From: Zizania palustris
Lineage: Eukaryota > Streptophyta > Magnoliopsida > Poales > Poaceae
Direction: 5' to 3'
Assembly: GCA_019279435.1 (NCBI GenBank)
Contig: JAAALK010000283.1
Span: 4,340,001-4,404,000, forward strand
DNA length: 64,000 bases
Shown here: piece by piece, positions 32,488 through 44,459 of the stretch
Layout of the letters: every line of letters begins with the position of its first letter
Numbering within the stretch: the stretch's first letter is position 1
The notes under the pieces: model-generated
Database searches by the model: none
Seen by the model: only the letters and a program-made list of their open reading frames with translations
What the model was told of the DNA's origin: nothing
Position numbers and translations under genes: made by a program

Positions 32488-33666
32488 TCAGATTTCCCGT
32501 TAGGTAATCTCGATCTGCTTTTGTTTTTACCTAGAGTCCAGAAAATCGCACCAAAAAAAAATTCCCCACCGAGAACCCCTTTGTGCCTTGCGATTTTAAT
32601 TTCAGTTTTAACTTTGTTGAGTTCGTGTTCTTGGTCGAGTCTTGTTGTTGGTTTAGTCATCCCTCTGTGTCGTTTGAGTAGTAGTTGTTCTTGTGTCTCA
32701 GAAAAAAAATTCCCCACCGAAAAACCCCCCTTCCGCAACCCTATTTGTTTTCCACATCGAGTCTTTGTGACCCCCCTTCGGTAAAATAGGCATAACTTTT
32801 AGCTCGTTTGGCAGAAAAATCTGAAATTTTTTGAGCATGTTCCTGACCCAATTTGGTTGGGTACCGTAACACGGTTCCCCAGTTAGCCCTCACCAGTATC
32901 ACCAAAAAAAATCAGGAAGATAAAGAAAAAAATTGGTCAAAGTTTTTGCTCGCCGGTCAGCGAACTTGTTGAATTTCTGTGAGCCACATCCCACCTCAGT
33001 TGTAGGTGCCAATTTTTGTGGTTGCATCTTTGGTCATCCTTGTTCAAAAAAAAATAGAGTGAAAAAAAAGAAGAGAGAAAAAAATCAAAAAAAGAGAAGA
33101 AGCGGTAGTAACAGAGTTATCGGCGGAAGTAACAGATTTTGCTTGTCCGAACTCTTGTCCGGTTAGCGGAAGTAACAGAATTATCGGCGGCAGTAACCGA
33201 TTCTGCTTGTCCGATCTCTTGTCTGAAATCTTGTCCGGTCAGCGGTAGTAACAGAAGTATCAGCGGCGGTAACAGATCCTGTTATTGTTTCCATTTGAGT
33301 TTTGGGCACATAGTTTCCCTCTATTGCTTGAATTTTCACCTTGGGAGCACTAAGGCCAGCAACTTTGACTAGTACTTGGGAATACTTACTGAACTTGGTT
33401 TAACTGTTATTATTATCGCTAATCCTTGCTACTCACTTTGCCTTCCAAGCTACACCTTTCTCTTGGTCAGGACAGGTTCATTCCTTGCAATTGCCACCAC
33501 CCTCCACTTGGTTCATCACATGTAGGCCGGTGACCTCACTGCGGCGTGGTAAGAACACTTGCAAGTGTGGGTAAGGCGCTTGACGGATTGCTTCCACCAC
33601 AAACCCACCACCCCACCTAGCTGTTTTACATAGGATTATTCTTTGTTGTTTTATCTTTTCACTAAC
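32488..33666 (+). other. D long untranslated leader
   Basis: About 1.2 kb without a credible gene between primer site and gag. It has A-rich tracts, a phrase AAAAATTCCCCACCGA occurring twice (about 32560 and 32705), and the tandem repeat listed separately. Long leaders may hold packaging signals; none can be recognised here. Confidence 0.7.
33101..33281. repeat. Tandem repeat in D leader, 64-76 bp unit
   Basis: Three units starting AGCGGTAGTAACAGA or a variant at 33101, 33165 and 33241; each includes a second AACAGAT and the first two contain CTTGTCCG. Confidence 0.8.
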
Positions 33667-36600
33667 ATGGCAGATAACAGCGGCACCCCTCCATCTGATT
33701 TTAATGACTGTGTCTCACGACGTGCTCTACTAGAGTCTCAGCGGGAGACCCAACATTCCATCGAACGTCTCGCGCGTACTGTGGCTGACCTAGTGGACCG
33801 AATGACTGCCTTGGAAACACATTTGCCTGCTGCACGAGCCAACGATGACCATGTTGAAGAGGAAGACGATCATATTGGGGAGGAAGACGACCTATCCTAT
33901 GCCGCAAACAATGGCATTGACCCTGACGAGGCTGCACGTCATCGCTTTCAGTTCAACCGTCAAGGTATGGGCGGCCACCGCAACCGCCATCCACGAGGTA
34001 ACAATGACAACCACATGAACAATGATCATGATCCCTACTCTAAGGTAAAATTTTCAGTACCTCATTTTGCCGGCACCTATGATCCAGATGCATATTTAGA
34101 TTGGGAGATGTCAGTCGAACAAAAATTTAATGCTCACATGGTTCCTGCTATCCACCGCGTGCGCTTAGCTACTAGTGACTTCACTGGATATGCTCTTCTT
34201 TGGTGGACTGAAATAGTTCAGGTTGGCAATGAACCACAAACTTGGGATATGTTAAAACGACAAATGCGTGGTAGATGGGTCCCTCCTTCATATAAACGTG
34301 ATTTGAGAAAAAAACTGCAGCGCCTAAACCAAGGAAATAAATCGGTAGAGGAGTATTATCAGGAGTTGCAAATAGGTTGCATGCGTGCTGAAATTGAGGA
34401 GGACAATGAGGATAAAATGGCCCGTTTTTATGGTGGTTTAAGACGTGAAATTCAGGATATCATTGATTATAAAGAATACAATACTATCACTCGTCTTTTC
34501 CACCTTGCTATGCTTGCAGAAAAAGAATTGCAGGGTCGCCAACAACCACAACGCAACATGAGGACCAACATTGGTGGTGCTACTTCACGCTCAAGTGGGC
34601 AGCAGCAACGACCACCACCACCACCTTCTCGACCGATGGCTACATCAGCACCTTCTACATCTACAGCCCAGGCTCAGAGCTCCAAGGCTGCAGCATCCAA
34701 GGCGCCAGCCAAGCCCACCTCCTCGGCGGCCTCTACTGCATGTTCGACAGCGATCCAGTGTCACTGATGCAAAGGATTCAGCCATGTCATGAAGGACTGC
34801 CCTAGTCAGCGGGCTTATATTGCTACGGAAGACGGTGGCTACGTAAGTGCTAGTGATGTTGAAGATGAATATGCGCTTGCTGCTAACATTGCAGGAGATG
34901 ATGATACATTCGACGATGACGCTGTTTTTGCGCCGGATGCCTCTGCCGACCTTGAAGCACTTATTGTACAACGCGTCTTGAGCACTCACATGAAGCAGGA
35001 CGATCGGGCACAACGGAATAATCTGTTTCAGACCTTCTTCGTCGTCAATGACCGTCATGTACGTGTCATCATCGACAGCGGTAGTTGCAACAATTTGGTG
35101 AGCCACGACATGGTAACGAAGCTTCAACTTCCCACACGTGCGCATCCACACCCTTACCATGTGCAATGGTTCAACAATAACGGTAAGGTCAAGGTAACAC
35201 AAACTGCTCACATCAAATTTTCCATTTGTACATACTTTGGAGTTGCTGATTTTGATGTAGTACCAATGCAAGCATGTTCTCTGTTACTTGGTAGACCTTG
35301 GGAGTATGATACTGATGCTACACACCATGGTAGGAGCAATAAGTACACATTTATGTATCAAGGAAAGAAAGTTACATTGCTTCCTATGACTCCTGCTGAA
35401 ATTGTGAAATCTGAACAAGAAAAACATGCTAGGGATGCCCAAAAGAGCAAACAACCTTCTGAAAATCAGCAAGTAGCCAAAACGCTTTCGAGGCAACAGA
35501 AAGATAAACTTGCTTCTCCTTCTTCATCACAAGTTATTAATCTGAAAGGACGTGTCATGCTTGCAACTAAAACTGACCTTGCTGAAATTTGTGATGATAC
35601 TCCCATGATATATGGCTTGATTTGCACGAACGTGCTGTTTTCACTTGCGAACATTCCTAGCTCTGTTACTGTTGCAGTCACTGACCTTTTGCAGGAGTTT
35701 AACGATGTTTTTCCTGCTGAGATACCACCCGGGCTGCCACCGATACGCGGCATCGAGCACCAAATTGATTTGATCCCGGGAGCGTCTCTTCCTAATCGTG
35801 CAGCGTACCGTACCAATCCAGAGGAGACAAAAGAAATTGAGCGCCAAGTACAGGACCTTCTTGATCGTGGGTACGTCCGTGAAAGCCTTAGTCCTTGTGC
35901 AGTACCCGTTCTTTTGGTGCCTAAGAAAGATGGTAGTTGGCGCATGTGTGTTGATTGTCGTGCTATTAATAATATCACCATTCGATATCGACACCCTATT
36001 CCTAGATTGGATGACATGCTTGATGAGCTTAGTGGTGCAATTATCTTTACTAAGATCGATCTCCGTAGTGGCTACCACCAAATTCGCATGAAACTAGGTG
36101 ATGAATGGAAAACTGCTTTTAAAACAAAGTTTGGATTATATGAGTGGCTTGTCATGCCTTTTGGACTTACTAATGCACCTAGTACCTTCATGCGCTTGAT
36201 GAATGAAGTCCTACGACACTTTATAGGATGCTTTGTGGTTGTATACTTTGATGATATCTTGGTTTATAGCAAGTCTCTCACTGAACATGTTGAACACCTA
36301 CGTGCTGTTTTTTCTGTCCTCCGTGAAGCTAGAATGTTTGGTAACATTGAGAAGTGCACATTTTGCACGGATCGAGTTGTGTTTCTTGGATATGTTGTCA
36401 CTTCACAGGGTATTGAGGTTGACGCGGCAAAGGTCGAAGCAATCAACAGCTGGCCGCAACCCCAAACTATCACACAGGTACGTAGTTTTCTTGGTCTTGC
36501 AGGTTTCTACCGGCGTTTTGTGAAAGATTTCAGCACCATAGCCGGTCCTTTGCATGAGTTGACCAAGAAGGGAGTCACTTTTACTTGGGAATCAGCACAA

Positions 36601-38551
36601 GAACAAGCTTTTACCACACTCAAAGATCGTCTTACACATGCACCTCTACTTCAGCTACCCGATTTCAGTAAGCCTTTTGAGTTAGAATGTGATGCTAGTG
36701 GTTTTGGATTAGGAGGTGTGCTGCTACAAGGAGGTAAACCCGTGGCCTATTTTAGTGAGAAATTACATGGTCCACAGTTGAATTATTCTACCTATGACAA
36801 GGAATTATATGCCTTAGTACGCGTGCTTGAAACTTGGCAACATTACCTTTTGCCTAAGGAGTTTATTATTCATTCGGATCATGAAGCATTGAAGCATATA
36901 CGTAGTCAAGCAAATCTGAATAAACGACATGCTAAATGGGTAGAATTTATTGAGACTTTTCCATATATCATTAAGCATAAGAAAGGGAAAGATAATGTGA
37001 TTGCCGATGCTTTATCTAGACGTTATACATTGCTTTCTCAACTTGATTATAAGATCTTTGGTTTAGAAACATTGAAGGGCATGTATGCTACTGATTTGGA
37101 CTTCAAAGATGCTTTTACAAATTGTACAGACAACCGTGCGTGGAACAAATATGTGCTGAATAATGGATATCTTTTTCGTGCTAACAAGTTATGTGTGCCG
37201 GCTAGCTCTCTTCGCTTGTTGTTATTGCAGGAAGCACATGGTGGTGGTTTGATGGGTCATTTTGGATCAAAGAAAACTGAAGATGTGTTGTCCACACACT
37301 TCTATTGGCCTAGGATGAGACGAGATGTTGAGCGCTATGTGGCACGATGCACTACTTGCAATAAAGCTAAGTCCCGTCTAAACCCACATGGTCTTTATAT
37401 GCCTCTGCCCGTTCCTAGTGTACCTTGGGAGGATATTTCTATGGATTTTGTGTTAGGATTATCTAGAACTAGGAGGGGGAGAGATAGTATTTTTGTGGTG
37501 ATAGATCCTTTCTCTAAAATGGCGCATTTTATACCTTGTCACAAGAGCGACGATGCTACAAATGTTGCTGATTTGTTTTTCAGAGAGGTCGTACGCTTGC
37601 ATGGAGTTCCCAATACCATCGTTTCAGACCGTGATGCTAATTCTTAAGTCATTTTTGGAGAATGTTGTGGCATAAGTTGGGGACGAAGCTGCTGTTTTCT
37701 ACTACTTGTCACCCCCAAACTGATGGACAAACGGAGGTCGTCAACCGTACATTGTCCACCATGTTGAGGGCTGTTTTAAAGACCAACTTGAAGCTCTGGG
37801 AAGAGTGTCTACCTCATATTGAGTTTGCATATAATAGGTCAGTACACTCCACTACTAAGGTAAGTCCGTTTCAAGTGGTCTATGGCTTTAATCCGCGTGC
37901 TCCTATTGATTTGCTACCATTGCCACCATGTGAAAAATTGAATTTTGATGCTACTACACGTGCTGAATTATTACTTAAGATGCATGAAACTACTAAAGCA
38001 AACATAGAGAAAATGAATGAGAAATATCGTGCTTATGGTAGTAAGGGTAGAAAAGAGATAACATTTGAACCGGTGATCTTGTTTGGTTGCACTTGCGCAA
38101 GGATCGTTTTCCTGATTTGAGAAAGTCTTAATTGATGCCCCGAGCTGATGGTCCTTTCCGTGTGGTTGAGAAGATAAATGATAATGCATATAAACTTGAG
38201 TTGCCTGCAGCCTTTGGGGTTAGTCCCACATTTAACATTTCAGATTTAAAGCCCTATTTGGGAGATGACAATGAGCTTGAGTCGAGGACGACTCCAATTC
38301 AAGAAGGGGAGGATGATGAGGACATCACTTCACATGATACACACATGGAGCCTCCACCTACAATTCAATTACAAGGACCAATCACACGCGCCCGTGCCCG
38401 TCGCTTGAACCATGAGGTTAATTCGTTCCTTAGCAACTATGTTAATATTTGTTTGGACGGGATGCTACTGAATACTAGTGATATGTTGTTGATTAGGAAC
38501 ATGGGATATGGAATAGGAGAGTTGGAGTTGAAGACGGAATCGCACGGATGA
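33667..38551 (+). pseudogene. gag-pol: D gag-pol polyprotein (broken), C-terminus encoded in the 3' LTR
   Basis: ATG at 33667. Gag domain (PHFAGTYDPDAYLDWEMSVE, WVPPSYKRD, VEEYYQELQ), then a CCHC knuckle at about 34757-34798 interrupted by TGA (34765-34767). The frame stays open from there to 37647: protease IDSGSCNNLV near residue 468, RT YFDDIL near 859, RNase H ECDASG near 1007, integrase HHCC region (37230-37370) and core (SMDFVLG, VSDRD). A one-base loss near 37640 and another near 38070, plus TAA at about 38126, break the integrase end. The last part (GPITRARARRLNHEVNSFL) runs ~240 bases into the 3' LTR and stops at 38551. Gag and pol share one frame, as in CRM elements. Confidence 0.92.
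38301..38313 (+). other. Polypurine tract of D
   Basis: AAGAAGGGGAGGA directly before the 3' LTR; it is also part of the coding frame. Confidence 0.75.
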
Positions 38552-39225
38552 TTTGAAGTCAAGAACTTGCTGGTTCGGACTACATAAACCACTCTGCACA
38601 AAAATGGGCATAACTTCCTCATTCGAAGTCCGATTGGCGCGTTCTTGGACTTTTTGGAAAGCTAAGGAGATGACGGATCTTTTGCCGTTGGTTTCGTCTC
38701 ATTTGGAGTCTCGAGTCGATCTGTGTGATTAAAACAGTCCTGCGTGACAGAACTGGGCCGTGTTGGCCCATAATCCGAGTCTGTACATCTTCTAGCCCAC
38801 AGCCCAAGTCTGTTCGCCTCCCACAGGCTTCCCACGCCCTATATATTCTTTCCAGCCACCTTTAGGGTTAGGTTTTGCTTTGTTTGCATCTACACTGTTG
38901 TGTTTAGATCCCGCCTCTTGCACCGGACCGATTGGCTGCTGCATTGGCGTTTGTGAAACCTCACCTTATCATCGTTTGTCTGTGTTTTGGCATTCAACTT
39001 GTATCCTTCCTGTTCTTGCTTGTGTTCTTGGGTTCGCTTGCAGGAATTAGCCTTCGTGGCGAGGTCAATCGCGTTCTGCGTGGTTGATAACCAACGGAGA
39101 CAGTGGTGTAACGATTGCAAGATTTTGATCCGCCGGACCGGAGCCTTGGATCGCCAACGTCGAGATTCTCCACCAACCCAAGTTTATCCTTTACCTAGCG
39201 GAAGATCGGGACCACTCCCCCATCA
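38314..39225 (+). repeat. D 3' LTR (912 bp)
   Basis: Same length and ends as the 5' LTR; about two to three dozen differences by eye. Followed by CTGTT. Confidence 0.95.
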
Positions 39226-39230
39226 CTGTT

Positions 39231-39745
39231 CTTGCAATGAAATTTCTATTTTGTTTTCATTTATTGCATGAATTTGTATCTGTGTTGCTCGCACTGCTTG
39301 TGTCTTGTTTTTCTACAGTCCATTTTACTCTGTATGAACCTTGTTTTCTACTTTGTGTTTATCATGAAGTTGTGCTCTGTCTCTTGTCCTTGTGTTTTCT
39401 GGGTGTGACTTTGTATACTTTCACTCCGTGTATGTTTGAGGCTAGTCCTCCTGGTTTACCAGCGAAGTACCATATGCTCTGTGCAAGCGAAGCCACTTAG
39501 TTTTCTTAGCACAACCGAAGTTTTCCTGAACAGACAGTTTTACTAAGTCATGTTTAGAGTACTCCGACATGTGAAGCTTAGTACCTATTAATAGTGCAAA
39601 GCATCTAAGAGGACCTCTCTGAGGGAAATGTCATGTGTGAAGCGTGGTCGAAGGCACCTTGGTGTGCGGAGCCTGCACAACCTTTGCTGAGTTTAGTGCG
39701 ATTTTGGGTTTCTGAGTGCGAGCTAAGTCTTCTGAACTTCGAACT
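39231..39745 (+). repeat. C0 3' LTR, piece 3 of 4
   Basis: Sits between D and B. No gene seen. Its assignment rests on position: with the other three pieces it gives 2,004 bp, and piece 4 has the expected LTR end. The last five bases are GAACT. Confidence 0.75.
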
Positions 39746-40241
39746 TGTTGGCGCAAAAGTTGCACCAACAGGTTCTCTGAGATCAAGAACGAACAAACAA
39801 AGAGTTTGTGCTTTAGGGCTGCCTCGAACCTCCAGGTAGGATAATAGCTCGAGCAGTCCGAACGTGTGTATTGAATAATTTCTCGGCCCAGTCCCTTTTA
39901 CAGGGTACAAAGGGGGTATTTATAGGTAGAAACGCATAAGGAAAAGACCCAATTACCCCTAATTTACAACCGACATAGTGGAAACTTATTCTGTACCAGG
40001 GACAAGGCTATAGAAGGCAAAACACTATAAGGTAGATAGATAAGCCAAACGTCTTATCACTCTCGTCCTTCGGCTTCGGAGCCTTTGCCTTCCGTTCGGA
40101 GGGGTCATCATGGCTTCACATCACTGCACCCTTCGGCTTGGCGCCTTCACCCCCGAACGACTGCTCCCGTCCTTCGGAGCTCTTCTCAACTTCTGGAGTA
40201 TTAACCCTTAAGTCCTGGAAATGGAGTAATTTCCCCCAACA
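39746..40241 (-). repeat. B 3' LTR (496 bp)
   Basis: TGTTGG to CCAACA on the plus strand. The minus-strand TATA box (TATAAATA) is at 39917-39924. Matches 50920-51416 almost exactly. Confidence 0.95.
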
Positions 40242-40252
40242 GTAGCCCCTCG
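40242..40252 (-). other. Probable polypurine tract of B
   Basis: On the minus strand GAGGGGCTAC lies directly upstream of the LTR start TGTTGGGGG. It is short and contains two pyrimidines, so the call is moderate. Confidence 0.55.
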
Positions 40253-40631
40253 AATACGCCTCTCTGCAGTTAACCTGTTTAGAAAGAAGGCAGTATACGG
40301 AAGGAACATTTCTATTTTCTGAGACTTAAAGGGAATTCAGACATGTTACAACTAATCAGAAGGCTTCGAACCCAAAACGCCAAGCCTCTCCCTTCGGGCT
40401 CCTACGCGACGGGAGCCTGCACTTGGAAGGAGAACGGTTTTGGAGCGCAAACGTCGTGAAGAGTCATTTAGTTATAGCTGTTACGTCTCAAGTAACCGTT
40501 ACATTCTGTCAAAAGTAACGGTCGATTTTTACGGAGGTTGCAAGCCGTTCTAGTTGCTGGACCTACCTGTCAGTGATAGAAGCCGGACCTACAGTGTGAA
40601 AGCAATCGAAGAGTAGTGCTAGACGAGCGGT

Positions 40632-40639
40632 TATAAAAG
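40632..40639 (+). promoter_or_regulatory. TATA box of the antisense gene in B
   Basis: TATAAAAG on the plus strand, about 95 bases upstream of ATG 40733 and outside the LTR. It suggests that the antisense gene has its own promoter. 40253-40630 shows no other recognisable feature. Confidence 0.65.
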
Positions 40640-40732
40640 GGAGAGCAAGGATTTAACCGTGACTTTTTACCGCATCCAGCATTTTGTAATTCCTTTCTCC
40701 AATTTCTTCAACCTCTTGAGCATCCGAGCGAA

Positions 40733-43700
40733 ATGGCAAGAACTAGCCACACCACTCCAGCAGCAGCCAGCACCTTAGCGCAGAGACAGGCGTGGGCGGC
40801 CTCGGCAGTGGCGGCCATGACAGGGACGTCGAGCGGCGCTTGGCCTAAGAATCCTCGGGAGCTCCGTCCGCCTTCCAAGAAGAAGATCGCTCAAAGCTTT
40901 CTCATCGGCCAATCTGTGAGCACCGCCGAATCCATTGAGGAAGCCATGGAGGGGAAGCTGGGCACTGGATTGAGGACTCGGGTCCATGGGCCAGAATCGA
41001 CCCCAAGGCCTCGAAGCGGGGAGGTGGTGGTCTTCGAGGCGTTCTTTGAAGCGGGCTTGGGGCTTCCAGCCGTGGACTTCTTGGCGGAGGTACTAGACCT
41101 GTTCCACATAACCTTACCTCAACTGTCTCCCAACGCCATCGCACGCCTAGCTGTCTTCGAGTGGGCGCTCTGGGTCGAGGGATGCGAGGGATGCTCCGAA
41201 ATCTTCGCCGCAACCCACGAAGCCATATGCCAACCAAAGCCACAGGACAGGCTTGGGGATTCCAAGGTGACCATAGCCTTCAGCAGCGTCAATTTCTAGC
41301 TACGGAGGGAGCATGCCCTTCATTTCCCTGCAAAAGCCATTAATGACAGGTGGTACACCAATTGGATACTTCGTTGGTTTTATGTCGAAGTCGGAGAGGA
41401 CTCCCCCCTCGCAGGTCCTCTCCAGAAGATTTGGTTCCGGAAGGAGGCGGAAATATCCCCGAACCCTAGACTGCTCTCGACGAGGCTAGGGCTGCTCACT
41501 TCGGTGGCTCGCCGCATGAGTATGCGCGATCTAGCCGAAGAGTTTATCACCCTTCGGATCCCTCCCCTCAGAGCTGGCTGGCCGATCGTGTTTCAACAGG
41601 CCTCGGAGGGGATCTCCGAAACTTAGGTAAGACTATTCCCTGCAGCATCTTATTAGATGAAGGAAACAATTATATTCATAATTTCATACCTTTTTCTTTC
41701 AGCGGCTCCTCTGGCATTGGCTCCGGAGGACATAGTTCGGGCCACCGAACGAGTTCTCGGAGCCCCTTTGGTGACCGAGAAGCAAAAAAGGCTAGAGCTG
41801 GTGGAATGCTGGGAGCGATCCAACAGAGTGTGGAGAGCTCTCGGGATGGATCCCCCCTCTTCCTGACTTTGCCCCGACCGGAGCGGCTGCTCGAAAAAGG
41901 AAAGTCACTGCCGAACCATCCAAGAAAACCGGCAAGCAGCCGCCCAAGGAGAAGAAAGTAGCGAAGCCCCCTTCGCAGTTGACGCCTGCCTCGTCTACTT
42001 CATCGCCGAGCGCTCAGAGCTCAGCCTATGAAGAGGTAGAGGACTCCGACGCTCAGACAGCGGCGGCCTTCGAAGCCTATCTCTTGGATGACGACGAAGA
42101 CCTAGGGGAGGTCCCCCCCGGCACCTCCGTTATGGAGGTAGCAAGCGTAACCCCGACGGTTCCCCCTGCGCCCGTCGTCGTACAAGTGGAGTCGGGATCC
42201 GCTAGTCCTAACTCGCCTACACAAGAGGTGGTTGCGGCGGCAATCGTGACTTCGGCAGGAAATGCGGGGGAAAGGGCCTCGGGAGATGACTTCGCCGACA
42301 TCCTTCAGATGTACGAGGTCCTGGAGGATCCAGCGATCCTACCCCACGAGGCTCCCGGAGGTACTCCCAGAAGCTCCCTTTTTGACCAATACCTGCGAAC
42401 CATTTCTGAAAGTATGCTTACTAGTTTTGTTAATAAAATAGGTACCTCTAAGGGTATCGATGCTCCAGCGGTGCCCGAAGCTCCTGCATCTTCGGAGGCC
42501 ACTGCTCGAGTGGATCCCCCTGCCCCCTCGGACGCTCCAAGCTTGATGGCGGGGAGTGCGTCTGTCGGCGCGGAGGATGCACCTATCGGAGCGGAGGATG
42601 CGCCCGTCAGGACGGACTTAGCGACGGATGTCGCCCCTACGGTGGTGGCTCCGGAGGTCGAGGTTGCCCCTGCTGCAGCGGCTCTGGTCGAAGGTATAGC
42701 TGCTGATGCTCAGGATATTCCTGCCCCGCCCTCTTTGCCTTCTTTCGTGCCGGGGAGAGGCAAGAGTATATCTATCCTTGGCCTTCTTTCTGGCCATGCC
42801 GCAACCTCCGTCGGTAGTTCGGAGGATGAGGCCACAGCAGATGACCTTCAAGCCTTGTCTTGGCTTCCTCTGCTGGCTCCGTTCTTTGATCGTCGGGAGG
42901 GCCTGCGAAGACTCATGGAGCCCCTCGGAGAGAGAAGCCAGGATATCGCCAACTCGGACTTGGTCTCCATCTTGAGTGAGGCTAGGGCTCCGACACTCAA
43001 CTCAGCCCTCAAAAGGGCTGCCCTTTAGGTATGGAAAAAACACCATAGCTGCTTCGCATTAGTGATCATAAATACTTCAGTACTTACTTGTTCTTTTTTG
43101 CAGCAATTCGTCCTTGCTAGAGCGGTGGCGACTTCCAATGAGGTCGAGGTTAATCGACTTCAAAGGAAGGTTACCACCTTCCAGACGGCCCTTAACGACT
43201 CCCGCGAGAGGTTTCTCAGGCTGGAGGGAGAAAACCTAGAAGAACGGAGGGCTAGGGCTGCTTCAGATGAAGCCCTTCGGATAGCGCAACAAGACCGCGA
43301 CGCGCTTCGCTCTTCCGCCCAAGAGGCTGAAGCTGTGCGCCTCGTTCTTCGAGCGAAAGTTGAAAGGCTCCGCCAAGCGGCTGCTGCTTCGAATGCTCAG
43401 CTGGTGGAGCTCCAGGGGGCCTTCAACCAGGTAATGGCCCAGAAGAGCTCTTTAATGCTCCAGGTGGCCGATGTGTCTGCGACTGCTGCAGGGCTGGAAA
43501 CAGCGGAGAAGAAGAACTCCGTCATGGTGGAACATACCTTGGAGGCCCTTCAGGGTACCTTGGAGTACTTCGGCACTATGTGCCCTTCGTCTTCTGCCGC
43601 AACCCTCGAGCCCCTCGACCGGAAGTTGACGAGGATCCAAGTGGCTTCGTCGCTGATGATGAACTCCGGCATTCGATACGGAGAGATCTCCGGGCAGTGC

Positions 43701-44459
43701 GCCGGCATCGGGGTTCTTCGTCACCTCGAGTCTCTTCAGATTCCCCTCGGCCCAGTCGGGGGTTCGACCCCTGGAAGCTTCGCATCCGACGACTTGCTGC
43801 GGCCATCTTCGGAGGTAGCCTTGGCCTGGGAAGCCTTCCGGCCAACCTAGAAGACGGACCACAAGGTTGCAGCTAAAGCTTGGATAGACGAAGCTCGCCG
43901 GCAGAAGCAGGCGCAAACAAAGACACCGCTTCCTGCTTTGCCAGCCCCTGCCATTCCTGCTCATCCAACCGACCCGCAGGTCTAGCTTCTTAGGGTTATT
44001 ATGTATACGAAGTATTTGTAAAGCCCTTTTTATTAATGGAAAAGTTATAAACAAGAAACTTGTCTTGGGTGTTCTGTTCTTTTTTAGGTTTTGCCGTGTC
44101 TTTCGAGCCCTGACCTCGAACTATTGGAAATTACAGAAGAGCTCCGAAAGGAGTGGGCAAACCTTGAGGGCTTAAGGCCTTACCGCCGCTCTCGCTTCTC
44201 TGTTCCTCGTGGAGACGGAGGGGAGACAACCCTTGAAATTTGCCAAGATGTCTTATCTTATATTAAAGAGGAGGAGAAAGCGGACGTATCCTCGTCTCTC
44301 GAACCTATGGACTGGTCTGACTCGGAGTACCGGCCCGAGGACCCTGCGGAGGCCGACTCCGAAAGGCTCTTGACATGGGCGGAACTTCAAGAAGAGCGAA
44401 AGAAACTACGAGCCTCTAAGAAAAAGAGAACGCTCGAACGAAGAGGGCCAAGCCGATAG
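40733..44459 (+). pseudogene. Antisense gene of element B, Transposase_28-like protein with coiled coil, probably spliced
   Basis: Runs opposite to gag-pol. From ATG 40733, the segment VVFEAFFEAGLGLPAVDF followed by QLSPNAIARLAVFEW fits the family annotated as 'putative gypsy type transposon' (Transposase_28), whose function is unknown. Likely exons: 40733-41626, 41703-43028, 43104 to about 43977, 44088-44459; introns show GTAAG/TTTCTTTCAG (41627-41702), GTATGG/TTTTTTGCAG (43029-43103) and GTCTAG/TTTTTTAG. Exon 2 is acidic, Ala/Pro/Ser rich with a Lys-rich basic patch; exon 3 is a long helical, probable coiled-coil region (RLQRKVTTFQTALND onward); exon 4 ends KKKRTLERRG, basic. Apparent shifts near 41290 and 41866 and a stop near 43850 suggest this copy is damaged, unless splicing differs. 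High GC compared with neighbours. Exon limits are inference. Confidence 0.7.

Larger units (their letters stand above)
31562..39225 (+). mobile_element. Element D: CRM-like Ty3/gypsy element (7,664 bp), coding broken
   Basis: Two 912-bp LTRs (TGATGAGG to CCCCATCA), perfect CTGTT duplication (31557-31561 and 39226-39230), initiator tRNA-Met primer site, purine tract before the 3' LTR, and gag-pol in gypsy order on the plus strand. The protein strongly resembles what I know of grass centromeric (CRM/CRR) retrotransposons, including the LTR start and an open frame that continues into the 3' LTR. The two LTRs differ by roughly 3% by eye. The polyprotein has one stop in gag and several breaks in the integrase end, so this copy is not autonomous. 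Confidence 0.93.

Noticed and set aside
33101..33281. CRISPR-like array
   Set aside because: Only three imperfect units of unequal spacing in a plant retrotransposon leader; a simple tandem repeat.
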